Source of the DNA: AP-15 sp963814805
Lineage (GTDB): Bacteria > Pseudomonadota > Alphaproteobacteria > ATCC43930 > CGMCC-115725
Reading direction: 5' to 3'
DNA length: 64,000 nt
Assembly (NCBI GenBank): GCA_963814805.1
Contig: CAWFER010000001.1
Coordinates: 124,001 to 188,000, forward strand
The notes beneath the pieces were generated by a model, which was given only the letters and a program-made list of their open reading frames with translations, ran no database searches and had not been told where the DNA came from. Positions 54,911-63,391 of the stretch are shown piece by piece. The first letter of the stretch is position 1, and each line of letters begins with the position of its first letter. Both the position numbers and the translations under genes were made by a program.

Positions 54911-56005
54911 ATGAGCGTCACCCCAAACAACCTCGTCGCCTACGGTTCGGCGAACATGCCCGAGGCCGACGGCGTGACCGTTGGCGGCGCGGTCGATTTG
55001 ACGATCAACGTCGCCTTTTACGATATTTCGCCAAGCGGCACCGTCGATTGGGTGTCAAGCTCGGCCTCTGACACCGCGACGAAGGCGCAGATCGCCGGCC
55101 GCGACGCCACCGGCGCGATCCAGACCCCGGCCGCGGTGACCCTGACCGGCCAGACCCCGGTGACAGGCTCGCAGACATTCGAGCGGCTGCTTTACGGCAT
55201 CATCACCGGGGCCGTCGCGGGCTCTTTTCCGCTGAGCAATCCGGGCGGCGCGGCGGCGATCGGCGATGTGGCGTGCTTCGCGCACACCGCGACGATCTCC
55301 GCGCACACCGCGCAGGCGGGCTCGGCCAACACCGCCGGCACCACGCCGCCCTTGTTCAAATTGCAGGCCGGCGACGGGGCGAGTGTGTCGGCCGGGATGA
55401 TCATCCGCCTGACCGGCGGCACCGATCAGTACGAGATCCGTCAGATCGTCGCGACTTCGGGCTATGGCGCCGATGTCGTGGCGGTCAACCGCGACTGGAC
55501 GACGGTCCCGGATGCCACCACGACGTACAATGTCAATGAGGGAATGCTGTTTCCGATCAGCCCCAATGCAGTGACCAAGGTCACCCGATGCTTTGCCACC
55601 GCGGCGGCCGACGTGCCGACCGGATCGGCCCGCTATTTTTTCGAGAAGGTGTTCGCGGTCAACAACAACGCCACGACCGCGTTGACCGGGGCGCAGATTG
55701 AGATCGCCAGCGAGTCGCCGACCCTGCCCTCGGGCGCATTGCTCGACATCGGCCTGTGCACGGCATTGAACGACGCCAACACCTGCAGCCCGCGGCAACA
55801 GGCGTCGTCCTTTGTGCCGACCGGCTGCGGCGCGTTCGTGACTCAGCCGGCGCTCGTCAGCGTGCCGAGCCCCGGCAATCTGCCCTCGGGCACGACGCCG
55901 AACAGCGCTGGAGCGCAAGGCGTGTGGCTGCGCCTGACCCTGCCGGCCGGGACCGCCGCCTACAAGGGTGCCGCCGATCTGCGGGTGCAGGGGGCGACGA
56001 CGTGA
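54911..56005 (+). CDS. Virion structural protein of unknown role
   Basis: 364 residues, Ala/Gly/Thr rich, without signal peptide: MSVTPNNLVAYGSANMPEAD, NVAFYDISPSGTVDWVSSSA and later RQIVATSGYGADVVAVNRDW. Resembles a group of phage proteins found near head genes; a role in the head or baseplate is a guess. AGGAG is about 10 bases before ATG 54911; the frame is open to 54818 but that part is not natural. Between the portal terminator and this start (54742-54910) I see only a possible promoter region. Confidence 0.65.
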   Translation: MSVTPNNLVAYGSANMPEADGVTVGGAVDLTINVAFYDISPSGTVDWVSSSASDTATKAQIAGRDATGAIQTPAAVTLTGQTPVTGSQTFERLLYGIITGAVAGSFPLSNPGGAAAIGDVACFAHTATISAHTAQAGSANTAGTTPPLFKLQAGDGASVSAGMIIRLTGGTDQYEIRQIVATSGYGADVVAVNRDWTTVPDATTTYNVNEGMLFPISPNAVTKVTRCFATAAADVPTGSARYFFEKVFAVNNNATTALTGAQIEIASESPTLPSGALLDIGLCTALNDANTCSPRQQASSFVPTGCGAFVTQPALVSVPSPGNLPSGTTPNSAGAQGVWLRLTLPAGTAAYKGAADLRVQGATT

Positions 56006-56054
56006 GCAGCCCCGCGCACCAAACCGGGAAAGCCCTCGGGGCCGCGCCCGCGAA

Positions 56055-56141
56055 ATGAACGGCAACGCGCTCGTCTGGGAGGTCTTCTGCATCGCCGCGG
56101 CGCTTGTCCTCCTCCTCGTCGTCCTCTGCCCAAAGGATTGA
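56055..56141 (+). CDS. Tiny single-helix membrane protein
   Basis: A 28-residue product, MNGNALVWEVFCIAAALVLL and a short tail LVVLCPKD: one hydrophobic helix with a charged end. Its TGA shares an A with the space before the next ATG, 5 bases on. Phage clusters often hold such holin- or spanin-sized peptides, but no family is recognised. Confidence 0.5.
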   Translation: MNGNALVWEVFCIAAALVLLLVVLCPKD

Positions 56142-56145
56142 TCCC

Positions 56146-56256
56146 ATGCTGTTTTGGGGACCTGCATTGTTCGGTGCCGGTTGCGCGGTGTGGCTCGCCG
56201 GCGTGGCGATCGTCTATGGCGCGGTACTGACCCGCGGCGATCGCGGCAAGGATTGA
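56146..56256 (+). CDS. Second tiny single-helix membrane protein
   Basis: A 36-residue product beginning MLFWGPALFGAGCAVWLAGV with a basic tail VLTRGDRGKD, a C-terminal-in membrane helix. AAAGGA lies 10 bases before the ATG. Directly follows the 28-residue frame; the two may work together as a small holin-like pair. Confidence 0.5.
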   Translation: MLFWGPALFGAGCAVWLAGVAIVYGAVLTRGDRGKD

Positions 56257-56259
56257 AGC

Positions 56260-56385
56260 ATGCTGATCGCGTGCGCTCGCTTGTCGCCGGCGTCTTGTCT
56301 AGGCGTTTCGTCGACCGCGGGCCGCAAGCGTTCGATCCAACGCGGGCCTACGGCTGCACCGCGTCGCCGTGAGTGGAGCAAATAG
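56260..56385 (+). CDS. Short ORF, uncertain
   Basis: A 41-codon frame starting MLIACARLSPASC, basic in its second half (GRKRSIQRG), 3 bases after the previous stop and ending one base before the next ATG. Order and spacing suit a phage small gene, but the sequence could be chance. Confidence 0.3.
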   Translation: MLIACARLSPASCLGVSSTAGRKRSIQRGPTAAPRRREWSK

Positions 56386-56386
56386 A

Positions 56387-56758
56387 ATGGCCGGACCAGT
56401 AATCACCACCCTTTTGTCACCGAACCCGGCCAGCGGCAACACCGGTGCGCTGACCATCGGCGTTGAGACGACCCTTGCCTCGGCAACCGCACTCAGCCAG
56501 GGCGGCACTTTTCTGCCGCAGGTTGATCTCAGCAACATGGCCGACGGCGATGTGACCGAAATCCGCGTCTACAACCAGGCGAACAGCTCGTCGTCCTTGG
56601 TCGAGGAAATCTGTCTGAGCTTCGCCAACGGGCAGACCGACCTGATGCCGCCCTTGCCGGCGCTCCCGGCGACGATCAGTTGGAAGCTCACGATCAAGCA
56701 GACGGCCGGCGCTGGGCGCACTTATCAGTGGTCGGTGCTGAACTTGAACGGGACCTGA
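56387..56758 (+). CDS. Small virion-type protein
   Basis: 123 residues from ATG 56387 with GGAG ahead. Beta-rich, cytoplasmic: MAGPVITTLLSPNPASGNTG, DLSNMADGDVTEIRVYNQAN, KLTIKQTAGAGRTYQWSVLN. Similar proteins are seen in phage head or tail modules; role unassigned. Confidence 0.65.
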   Translation: MAGPVITTLLSPNPASGNTGALTIGVETTLASATALSQGGTFLPQVDLSNMADGDVTEIRVYNQANSSSSLVEEICLSFANGQTDLMPPLPALPATISWKLTIKQTAGAGRTYQWSVLNLNGT

Positions 56759-56762
56759 GCCG

Positions 56763-57578
56763 ATGGGATATGCGCGCGCGCTGGTCAGCTCGACCCGCTA
56801 CGAGACGAAGGGCATTTCGGGCGGCGTCGGCACGACGGTCACCGCTGGCTCCGCCAACACCAAGGGCAGCTTCGCCACCCTCGGAACCACCGGGTTCGGG
56901 TATGACGGCTTTCACCTCTATATCACCGGCCTCGGCGGCGGCGGCACCACGCGCTATCGCGTCGACATTTCCTCGAACACCGGCGGCAGCGACCAGCTGA
57001 TCGTCGAGGACCTCTATTTCGACCCGTCTCCAGCTGGCGTTTATAGCGCCGACCAAAGAAGCATCCTGGTCCCGGTTTCGGTCCCGACCGGGGCGGTTTT
57101 GAAGGCGCGCTGTCAATCGGTAGCGGGCGCCACCTCCCTCTCGGTCAGCATCCTTGGCTTTCAAGGCGACGCCAAGGCGACGAAGGGCTTCCGTGCGCTC
57201 AAATCGGCGACCGATTGGACCAATACCGACCCGACCAGCACCGTAACCCTCACCGGTACGACCTTGACTGGCTGGCAGCAGGTGCAGGCGTCGACGCCGG
57301 TGCGCTTTGCCGGGCTCTATCTGGGGCTCGACAGCCTGGGCAACGGCTCGCTGACCACGGCGCACGCCACCTTCGAGATCGGCATCGGGCCGGGCGGCAG
57401 CGAACATACGACCGGCATCGTCATCGCCCGCCAGATTACGGCTGCTTTGCCCCTGGTTGACACGCACGGCCCCTATCCGTGCGACATCGCCGCCGGCTAC
57501 CGGCTGGCGGTGCGCGCTCAGTGCGATATCGCCGACACCAACACCATTGGCGTCGTGCTCAACGGGCTGGCGGCGTAA
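56763..57578 (+). CDS. Virion-type protein with repeated beta segments
   Basis: 271 residues starting MGYARALVSSTRYETKG. Two similar beta-rich halves can be traced: FGYDGFHLYITGLGGGGTTR / LIVEDLYFDPSPAG and FAGLYLGLDSLGNG / HATFEIGIGPGGSE. No signal peptide. It lies 4 bases after the previous gene on the same transcript. A tail or head accessory role is likely from position only. Confidence 0.62.
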   Translation: MGYARALVSSTRYETKGISGGVGTTVTAGSANTKGSFATLGTTGFGYDGFHLYITGLGGGGTTRYRVDISSNTGGSDQLIVEDLYFDPSPAGVYSADQRSILVPVSVPTGAVLKARCQSVAGATSLSVSILGFQGDAKATKGFRALKSATDWTNTDPTSTVTLTGTTLTGWQQVQASTPVRFAGLYLGLDSLGNGSLTTAHATFEIGIGPGGSEHTTGIVIARQITAALPLVDTHGPYPCDIAAGYRLAVRAQCDIADTNTIGVVLNGLAA

Positions 57579-57644
57579 GCCATAGGATCACTGCCGACAT
57601 CGAGTTGTCGCTAATTTCCTGCGTCGCAGAAGGGATCAGATGAC

Positions 57645-58328
57645 ATGCCTCTCTCAGGGGCGGCGATGACCGCGGCGCCAGGCGCGCAGGGCTTCGACAC
57701 CGACACCGGGCTAGTTGCGGCCAGCGCCGACCAGTTGTTCGGGACGGGCTTCCAATTCGCGGTCCGCTATCTGTCTCGCACGACACCGCAGAACCTCAGC
57801 GATCTCGGCAGCGCCGAGGCTGAGACGATTCTTGGCGCCGGGCTGGCGTTGATGGCGGTCCAGCACTGCCCGCTTGCGGGATGGGCGCCGACGGCGACGC
57901 TCGGTGGGAGCTACGGTCAGGCAGCGGCGCTGAATGCCGCGGCGATCGGGCTGCCAATCGGCGTCAGCGTATGGCTCGATCTCGAAGGAGTGGCGACCTA
58001 TGCGACCCCGGCCAACACGATCGCCTACGTCAACACCTGGGCCGGTGAAGTGGCGGCCGCCGGCTTTGCGCCGGGCCTCTATGTCGGAGCGAACCAGCCG
58101 CTCAGCGGCGATGAGCTCTACTGGCGGCTTAAGGTCTCACGCTATTGGCGCTCGGCCTCGAATGTTCCAGAGATCCCTTATCGAGGCTACTGCATGGCTC
58201 AGGCATTGATGCCCTCGCCGGTCTCCGACAGGGCCAATGGGGACATACCGATCGACCGCGATGTAATCATGGCTGACGCGTTTGGCGGGCTGCCGACCTG
58301 GCTTGCGCCGGTCCCGGTTTTGTCGTGA
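57645..58328 (+). CDS. DUF1906 glycoside-hydrolase-like protein (lysin candidate)
   Basis: 227 residues of the Rv2525c-like/DUF1906 glycoside-hydrolase-like fold: GFDTDTGLVAASADQLFG with the entry Asp residues, FAVRYLSRT, VSVWLDLEGVATYATPANTI (Asp/Glu in strand 4 as the likely active site), AAAGFAPGLYVGANQPLSG, and DIPIDRDVIMADAFGG at the end. Such domains hydrolyse or bind cell-wall glycans; in phages they act as endolysins or virion muralytic enzymes. The start at 57645 may instead be the second Met (57666). It is unusual to find it between portal and capsid. Confidence 0.75.
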   Translation: MPLSGAAMTAAPGAQGFDTDTGLVAASADQLFGTGFQFAVRYLSRTTPQNLSDLGSAEAETILGAGLALMAVQHCPLAGWAPTATLGGSYGQAAALNAAAIGLPIGVSVWLDLEGVATYATPANTIAYVNTWAGEVAAAGFAPGLYVGANQPLSGDELYWRLKVSRYWRSASNVPEIPYRGYCMAQALMPSPVSDRANGDIPIDRDVIMADAFGGLPTWLAPVPVLS

Positions 58329-58351
58329 GGTCGCGCTGAGGGAGCCGCCGA

Positions 58352-58477
58352 ATGTTCTATAGGATCACGGACTTGAACTCGCCCGACCTGTTGCTTCCGG
58401 TTCGATTGCAGACCACCGGCATGGGATGCTCCGTCGGCTGGAAACATCCGGTCGACCGAAGGATGCACGAAAGGTGA
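58352..58477 (+). CDS. 41-residue small protein
   Basis: GAGGGAG lies 8 bases before ATG 58352. Product MFYRITDLNSPDLLLPVRLQ plus a short Cys/Trp-containing tail. Its TGA overlaps a GTG (GTGA at 58474) that may start the next gene, the usual phage coupling. Too short for homology by eye. Confidence 0.5.
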   Translation: MFYRITDLNSPDLLLPVRLQTTGMGCSVGWKHPVDRRMHER

Positions 58478-59157
58478 TTTGGGGCGGCGCGCCGGCGCAG
58501 CACCTCATCGTCGGGACGCCCGTCGCCGGCGGCACAATTGTCACCGGCAATTGCCCGGCGCCGATCTCGGCACTGGCGAGGCAGATCGCCGACCGCGGCG
58601 AAGCTGTCGAGACTTTGGTGGGGCAGCGGCGCGAGCACGTCGCAAGGATCGAAGACGGCGCCTCGGAGCGCCTCGATGCTTCGTTGTTCGATGAAGCGCT
58701 GGCGCGCCGGCTCGGCGGGTTCGCCATTCCGACGGAAGCCAGGGCGAGCGTTGCCTGCGATCGGGGCCTTCCGGTCAACATCCTAGTCGCTCGGCGAAAC
58801 GATTGGGGCGCGCCGATCGAGGCGCTCGGGGCTATCCGCGTTTCGGTCACGGGCGACGCGATGCTGCCGATCGCGGTGTTGTCGCAGCGGCGCAGCGACA
58901 GCGGGATGGCGCTCGAGGACGTCGCGAGCCAGCGGATCGAGCCTGGCGTTGCGATTGGAGCGCTCCCGATGCTGGCGCGAGAAAGCGGCGGTCCAATCGA
59001 ATGGCTGACCAGCGGCGCCAGAACAATCGCCGATACGGCGGTGGAACTTGAATGGGGCGGAATGACGCCGGCGGTTGTGCTCTCCCTGGAAACCGGGCCA
59101 GGACGGATCAGGCTGCTGGTGACGCCGGGTCGGGCTCGTCTGCTGCGGAGAAATTGA
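58474..59157 (+). CDS. Virion protein with internal repeats
   Basis: 227 residues if it starts at the GTG at 58474 (an ATG at 58426 is the alternative). The middle is built from about 24-residue repeats with wording such as VACDRGLPVNILVARRNDWG, APIEALGAIRVSVTGDAMLP and IAVLSQRRSDSGMALEDVAS, each carrying a small-residue turn before P-(I/V)-x-x-L. The pattern suggests a beta-solenoid or elongated fibre. No signal peptide. The next gene starts one base after its stop. Confidence 0.62.
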   Translation: MIWGGAPAQHLIVGTPVAGGTIVTGNCPAPISALARQIADRGEAVETLVGQRREHVARIEDGASERLDASLFDEALARRLGGFAIPTEARASVACDRGLPVNILVARRNDWGAPIEALGAIRVSVTGDAMLPIAVLSQRRSDSGMALEDVASQRIEPGVAIGALPMLARESGGPIEWLTSGARTIADTAVELEWGGMTPAVVLSLETGPGRIRLLVTPGRARLLRRN

Positions 59158-59158
59158 G

Positions 59159-59536
59159 ATGCGTCTGCCAATGGCGTTTGACCCGATCGAAGTTGGCGAG
59201 ATCGACAATTTCGCCTTTGATTTCACCGCCGACGTTGGCGCCGCGACCATCGCTGCGACCAATTGGAGCTGTGCATTGGCGCCGTTCCAGACGGCGACCG
59301 ATCCGACGCCTCAGTCCAGGATTCTATCGGCTTCGGCGCAGACCATAATCCAGGTCCGCTCGCCCCTTGACGGTTCGCTGCAGACGCTGACCGGGTTCTT
59401 TTCGGTCGCATCGGTCGGGGGGATGCCGGGCTCGGCCGTTGGCGGCACTTACATTCTCGAGGCTACCGCCAATCTCAGCGACGGCCGCATTCTGAAGCTT
59501 AATTCGACAGTCCTGTGCGCACCGCCGGCCGGTTGA
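59159..59536 (+). CDS. Small phage adaptor-type protein
   Basis: 125 residues, MRLPMAFDPIEVGEIDNFAF and later SASAQTIIQVRSPLDGSLQT, GTYILEATANLSDGRILKLN. The compact beta-sandwich look resembles the phage fibre-tail or head-tail adaptor proteins of this size. It starts one base after the previous stop. Confidence in the role is low. Confidence 0.6.
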   Translation: MRLPMAFDPIEVGEIDNFAFDFTADVGAATIAATNWSCALAPFQTATDPTPQSRILSASAQTIIQVRSPLDGSLQTLTGFFSVASVGGMPGSAVGGTYILEATANLSDGRILKLNSTVLCAPPAG

Positions 59537-59639
59537 CGCCGAAGCCGCGAGCTGAGCAGCGACGAGATCTGAGCGACGCCGATCCTCCCCGTCGCGCGCC
59601 ATTGCGCCACGAAGCAAACCATGGACTAGACATCGGACC

Positions 59640-61811
59640 ATGAAAATATATCTGCCGATTGCGAAGGTCGATGCCGAGAAGCGAGAAGTTTGGGGATACG
59701 CCTCGACTGAGGCGCGCGACGACCAGGGAGAGGTGGTCAAGCGCGAAGCGCTGGTTGCGGCGCTCGGCGATTACATGAGGTTTGCCAACATCCGCGAGAT
59801 GCACCAGCTCTCGGCCGTTGGCGTCGCCAGGGAGGCCGCAGTCGACGACCGGGGGCTCTATGTCGGCGCCAGGATCGTCGACGACCAGGCGTGGCAGAAA
59901 GTCGTCGAGGGCGTCTATAAGGGCTACTCGATCGGCGGCCAGATCACCCAGCGCGATCCGGCCGATTACAAGACGATCATCGGGCTGGTGTTGAATGAGA
60001 TATCGCTGGTCGACCGCCCGGCCAACCCCGAGGCGGTGTTTGATTATTGGAAAGCCGCAGGAGCGTTGACCATGCCCGACACCCGGTTCAATACGCCAAT
60101 CCAGATCTGGGCCTGCGGCGTTGCTAAGCATCGTCATTTGGCCAAGGCCGAAGCGGTCAAATGCCAGGAGGGGAGAGTGATTTTTGGTGAGCCGGCGCGG
60201 AGGGACGGGGTCGAGGAATCCGGAGCGGATCTGATCGCGGCCGCGCGCAATGCGATCGCGACGGCCGAAGGAGCGCTCGAAAAGGCCGAGGGCGAGACCG
60301 GGGTGGACGCGCCTTACGGTGCGGTCGAATATGCCGATCCGGGCAACCAGCCGGACGGCAGAAAACGCTACCCGATAGACACCGAAGGGCACATCCGCGC
60401 CGCCTGGAACTTCATAAATCGTCCGCACAATTCCCGGCGGTATACGGCGGCGCAGCTCGACCAGATCAAGGCCAGGATCGTTGCCGCCTGGAAAGAGAAG
60501 ATCGACGAGGACGGGCCTCCTTCAGCCGGCGCAAGCAACAAGGCCGGACGAAATCCGGCGCAGGTCGCATTGACCAAGGCGCTGTGGGATGTCGGCCATG
60601 TTGCCCGCATCATCCTCGATCTCGATTGGCTCGAGGAGAGTCTGGCGGTCGAGGCGGCGATGGAAGGCGACTACTCGCCCCAGCCGTCGCGGCTTCGGGC
60701 GATCATCGCCGAGCTGTGCGGGTTTCTCAATGCGCTGGTGGCCGAAGAGACCGGCGAAATTCTGAACGAAACCGAGATCGGCGCGCCCGAAGGGCTGGAC
60801 GTCGAGGATGTTCTGATCATGGCGGCCGGCACAGCTGGCGGCGCCCTCGTCGCCGACCTGTGTAAAGCCCGGGGGCCGAAGCTGCGGAAATTTGCCGCAG
60901 CGCTCCTTGCCAAGTCCCGCCACAGTCAGGACGACCAGACGCTGCTCGACCTCGCCTATCGTGCAGTCGACAAATGCATCGCCATGAACGGCCTGCTGTT
61001 TGCTGAAAAAAGCCATTTGATCAAGGCGCGCGACGCGCTGAAGGCGGCGGGCGCTGCCCCGAGCGAGGGATCGCCCCTCAACATTGCCGAGCATCCGAAG
61101 CTCCCGCCACCGATGGCCCGACCCGCCGCGCACGAGAATACTGCGGTCGATAAGTCGAAGCGTGCGCCGGCGGCCGCCGGCGAGGGCGTCTTCGAGATGA
61201 TTGCTGCGGCGCTGGGTAAACGGGGATCGGGTCACCAGGCGCTGATGGATGTGGCGCATGACTGCATCGGCAAGCTGACCGGGGGAACCGTCTGCGCGGC
61301 GGCCAAGGCCGGCGCCCGTCACTCGGAGCAAACCTTGGAGCGGCTGGCCGAGGCCCATGACCACCTGGTCGCCGCCGGCGCCAAATGCGACGCGGCCGGC
61401 TTTGGCTCAGAAATGGAATGGCAGGGGACGGAATTCGACACGGGCGAGATGGCGGCGGGCAAGGTGGCGGCGGGCAGTCTGGCTAAGATGCTGGCCGCAG
61501 AGCGGGCCGAAAAGGCGGCGCTGATGGCGACACTGACCGATATCGTGCCGCGGCTCGATCAGCTGTCGAAGCGGGTCGAGGACATCGCCCGCACCCCGCT
61601 GCCGCCGCTGACCATGAGCAAGAGCGTGACCGCGATCGCAAAGCACCAGGATAGCGGGGCCGGCACCGGCGGGGTCTCGCCCGACGATCTTGCCGCCGCC
61701 TTTTCCCGGATGAGCAAGGAAGAGCAGACCCTGACCCTGATCAAGGCCAGCTACGCCAACCCGATCCAGCCGCGCGGCTTCGCCTCCGCGAAAGATTTGC
61801 GCGGCGAGTAA
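59640..61811 (+). CDS. Prohead protease fused to scaffold-like helical modules
   Basis: A 723-residue protein. N-terminus: HK97/XkdF-type prohead protease with His55 in MRFANIREMHQLSA and Ser97 in VYKGYSIGGQIT. Middle (about 225-295): DUF6582-like segment YADPGNQPDGRKRYPIDTEG with HIRAAWNFINRPHN. Then two related helical modules (about 420-475 and 520-580) each with Q-x-L-(L/M)-D-(L/V)-A and A-x-x-x-L-x-A-A-G-A. A long helical scaffold with a final charged coil follows. It is much longer than normal proteases; the design suggests a protease that cuts its own scaffold. ATG at 59640; a terminator follows before the capsid gene. Confidence 0.8.
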   Translation: MKIYLPIAKVDAEKREVWGYASTEARDDQGEVVKREALVAALGDYMRFANIREMHQLSAVGVAREAAVDDRGLYVGARIVDDQAWQKVVEGVYKGYSIGGQITQRDPADYKTIIGLVLNEISLVDRPANPEAVFDYWKAAGALTMPDTRFNTPIQIWACGVAKHRHLAKAEAVKCQEGRVIFGEPARRDGVEESGADLIAAARNAIATAEGALEKAEGETGVDAPYGAVEYADPGNQPDGRKRYPIDTEGHIRAAWNFINRPHNSRRYTAAQLDQIKARIVAAWKEKIDEDGPPSAGASNKAGRNPAQVALTKALWDVGHVARIILDLDWLEESLAVEAAMEGDYSPQPSRLRAIIAELCGFLNALVAEETGEILNETEIGAPEGLDVEDVLIMAAGTAGGALVADLCKARGPKLRKFAAALLAKSRHSQDDQTLLDLAYRAVDKCIAMNGLLFAEKSHLIKARDALKAAGAAPSEGSPLNIAEHPKLPPPMARPAAHENTAVDKSKRAPAAAGEGVFEMIAAALGKRGSGHQALMDVAHDCIGKLTGGTVCAAAKAGARHSEQTLERLAEAHDHLVAAGAKCDAAGFGSEMEWQGTEFDTGEMAAGKVAAGSLAKMLAAERAEKAALMATLTDIVPRLDQLSKRVEDIARTPLPPLTMSKSVTAIAKHQDSGAGTGGVSPDDLAAAFSRMSKEEQTLTLIKASYANPIQPRGFASAKDLRGE

Positions 61812-61835
61812 ATCCGGCCACTTCGGCCGTCACCG

Positions 61836-61861
61836 AACCCGCCTTTGGCGGGTTTTTCTTT
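61836..61861 (+). terminator. Rho-independent terminator before the capsid gene
   Basis: AACCCGCC (61836-61843) pairs with GGCGGGTT (61847-61854) around TTT, followed by TTTTTCTTT. A textbook hairpin, 25 bases after the protease stop and 26 bases before the capsid start. It may tune the protease-to-capsid ratio. Confidence 0.88.
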
Positions 61862-61886
61862 GCCCCCCTTTTGGGAGGAAGTGTTA

Positions 61887-63386
61887 ATGAGTTCGATAAC
61901 CCAGGACACGCTGGAGCTTTGCAAAAGCGCGCTCCGGCGCCCCGACGAAGCGCTCGCCAAGTCGATTTCGACCGCGACCGGCCTTGTCGCCTATGATCTG
62001 CAGGCCCCGGCGAAAAACCTCTATCCGTTCGTCACGCCGATCCGCAATGTCATGCCGCGGGTTGGCGGCGGCACCGGCACGGCGACCAACTGGCGCCAGG
62101 TCAACGCCATCATCGGCTCGGGCTTCGACGCGATGGGGTGGGTTCCGGAAGGCCAGCGCTCGGGCCAGATGAGCTATTCGACCTCGAACAAGTCGGCGAC
62201 CTTCGTCACCATCGGCGAGGAAGACGCCGCGACCTTTGAAGCGATCAGCGCCGGCCGCGAGTTCGAGGACATTCAGGCGCGGATGACCTTTCGCCTGTTG
62301 CAGAAGATGATGCTGAAGGAGGAAATGGCGATCCTCGCCGGCAACGCCTCACTCGCCTTGGGCACGCCGGCCACCCCGACCTTGTCGGCTTCTGGCGCCG
62401 GGGCCACGCTTCCGGCCGGAACCTATTACGTCAAGGTCGTGGGCCTGACCCTAGAGGGCTACCAGAACTCGAGCGTGAGCGGCGGCGTCGCGACCACCAA
62501 GACGATTACCGGCGTCGACGGCAAGACCTTCACCCTCAATGGCGGCTCGTCGAATATCAGCGCCGAAGCGAGCCAGGCGGTGACCTTGGGCCAGACCCTG
62601 TTTTGCAGCGTCACCGCGATCCAGGGAGCGGTCGCCTACGCCTGGTACATCTCGACTTCGACCGGGACCGAGACCTTGCAGGCGATCACGACGATCAACA
62701 GCCTCGCGGTTTCGGCGCCGCTCAGCGCCGGCAACCAGTCGCAGACCGCGGTCACCGCCGATAATTCGGCCAATCCGAGCTATGCTTATAATGGGCTTTT
62801 AACGACCGCGCTCCAAGCCGGGTCGAATGCGTATGTCAACATCCTGCCGACCGGGACCGCCGGCACCGGTACGACCTTGACCCCCTCGGGCCGCGGCTCG
62901 GTCGTCGAGATCGACACGATGTTCCAAACGATGTGGAACAATTTCGAATTGTCGCCGACCGTGCTCTATGTCAACTCTCAGGAATTGAAAAACATCACCA
63001 CCAAGGTCTTGTCGAACAGCTCCGGACCATTGCTGCGCTATGACACGCCCGCCGACGGCAGCGAGGGCGAGTACCAGCTGACCGCGTCCGGGACGGTGCA
63101 ATACTACTATAATCCCTTCGCCATCTATGGCGGGCTGCGCATCCCGATCAGAATACACCCGCGTGTTCCGCCGGGCACAATCCTCGGCTGGGCCGAGAAC
63201 CTGCCGATCCAGTACCAGTCGAACGAGGTGCCGAACGTCGCCGAGGTCAAGACCCGGCAGGATTACTATCAGATCGACTGGCCGATCGTGACCCGCCAGC
63301 GCCAGGCCGGGGTCTATGCCGAAGAGGTGCTGGCGGTCTACGCGCCGTTTGCGATGGGGGTCATCACCAACATCACCAACGGCTGA
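61887..63386 (+). CDS. Major capsid protein with inserted Ig-like domain
   Basis: 499 residues. HK97-like segments: RRPDEALAKSISTATGLVAY with a long N-arm, WVPEGQRSGQMSYSTSNKSA, GREFEDIQARMTFRLLQKMM (spine helix region), and TPADGSEGEYQLTASGTVQY / PIQYQSNEVPNVAEVKTRQD in the A and P domains. Residues about 160-295 (bases 62364-62772) are an inserted beta-sandwich with GTYYVKVVGLTLEGYQ and AVAYAWYISTSTGTETL, like an Ig/Fn3 decoration domain on the capsid surface. GGAGGAAG is 6 bases before ATG 61887. The stop is TGA at 63384. Confidence 0.85.
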   Translation: MSSITQDTLELCKSALRRPDEALAKSISTATGLVAYDLQAPAKNLYPFVTPIRNVMPRVGGGTGTATNWRQVNAIIGSGFDAMGWVPEGQRSGQMSYSTSNKSATFVTIGEEDAATFEAISAGREFEDIQARMTFRLLQKMMLKEEMAILAGNASLALGTPATPTLSASGAGATLPAGTYYVKVVGLTLEGYQNSSVSGGVATTKTITGVDGKTFTLNGGSSNISAEASQAVTLGQTLFCSVTAIQGAVAYAWYISTSTGTETLQAITTINSLAVSAPLSAGNQSQTAVTADNSANPSYAYNGLLTTALQAGSNAYVNILPTGTAGTGTTLTPSGRGSVVEIDTMFQTMWNNFELSPTVLYVNSQELKNITTKVLSNSSGPLLRYDTPADGSEGEYQLTASGTVQYYYNPFAIYGGLRIPIRIHPRVPPGTILGWAENLPIQYQSNEVPNVAEVKTRQDYYQIDWPIVTRQRQAGVYAEEVLAVYAPFAMGVITNITNG

Positions 63387-63391
63387 TCTTG

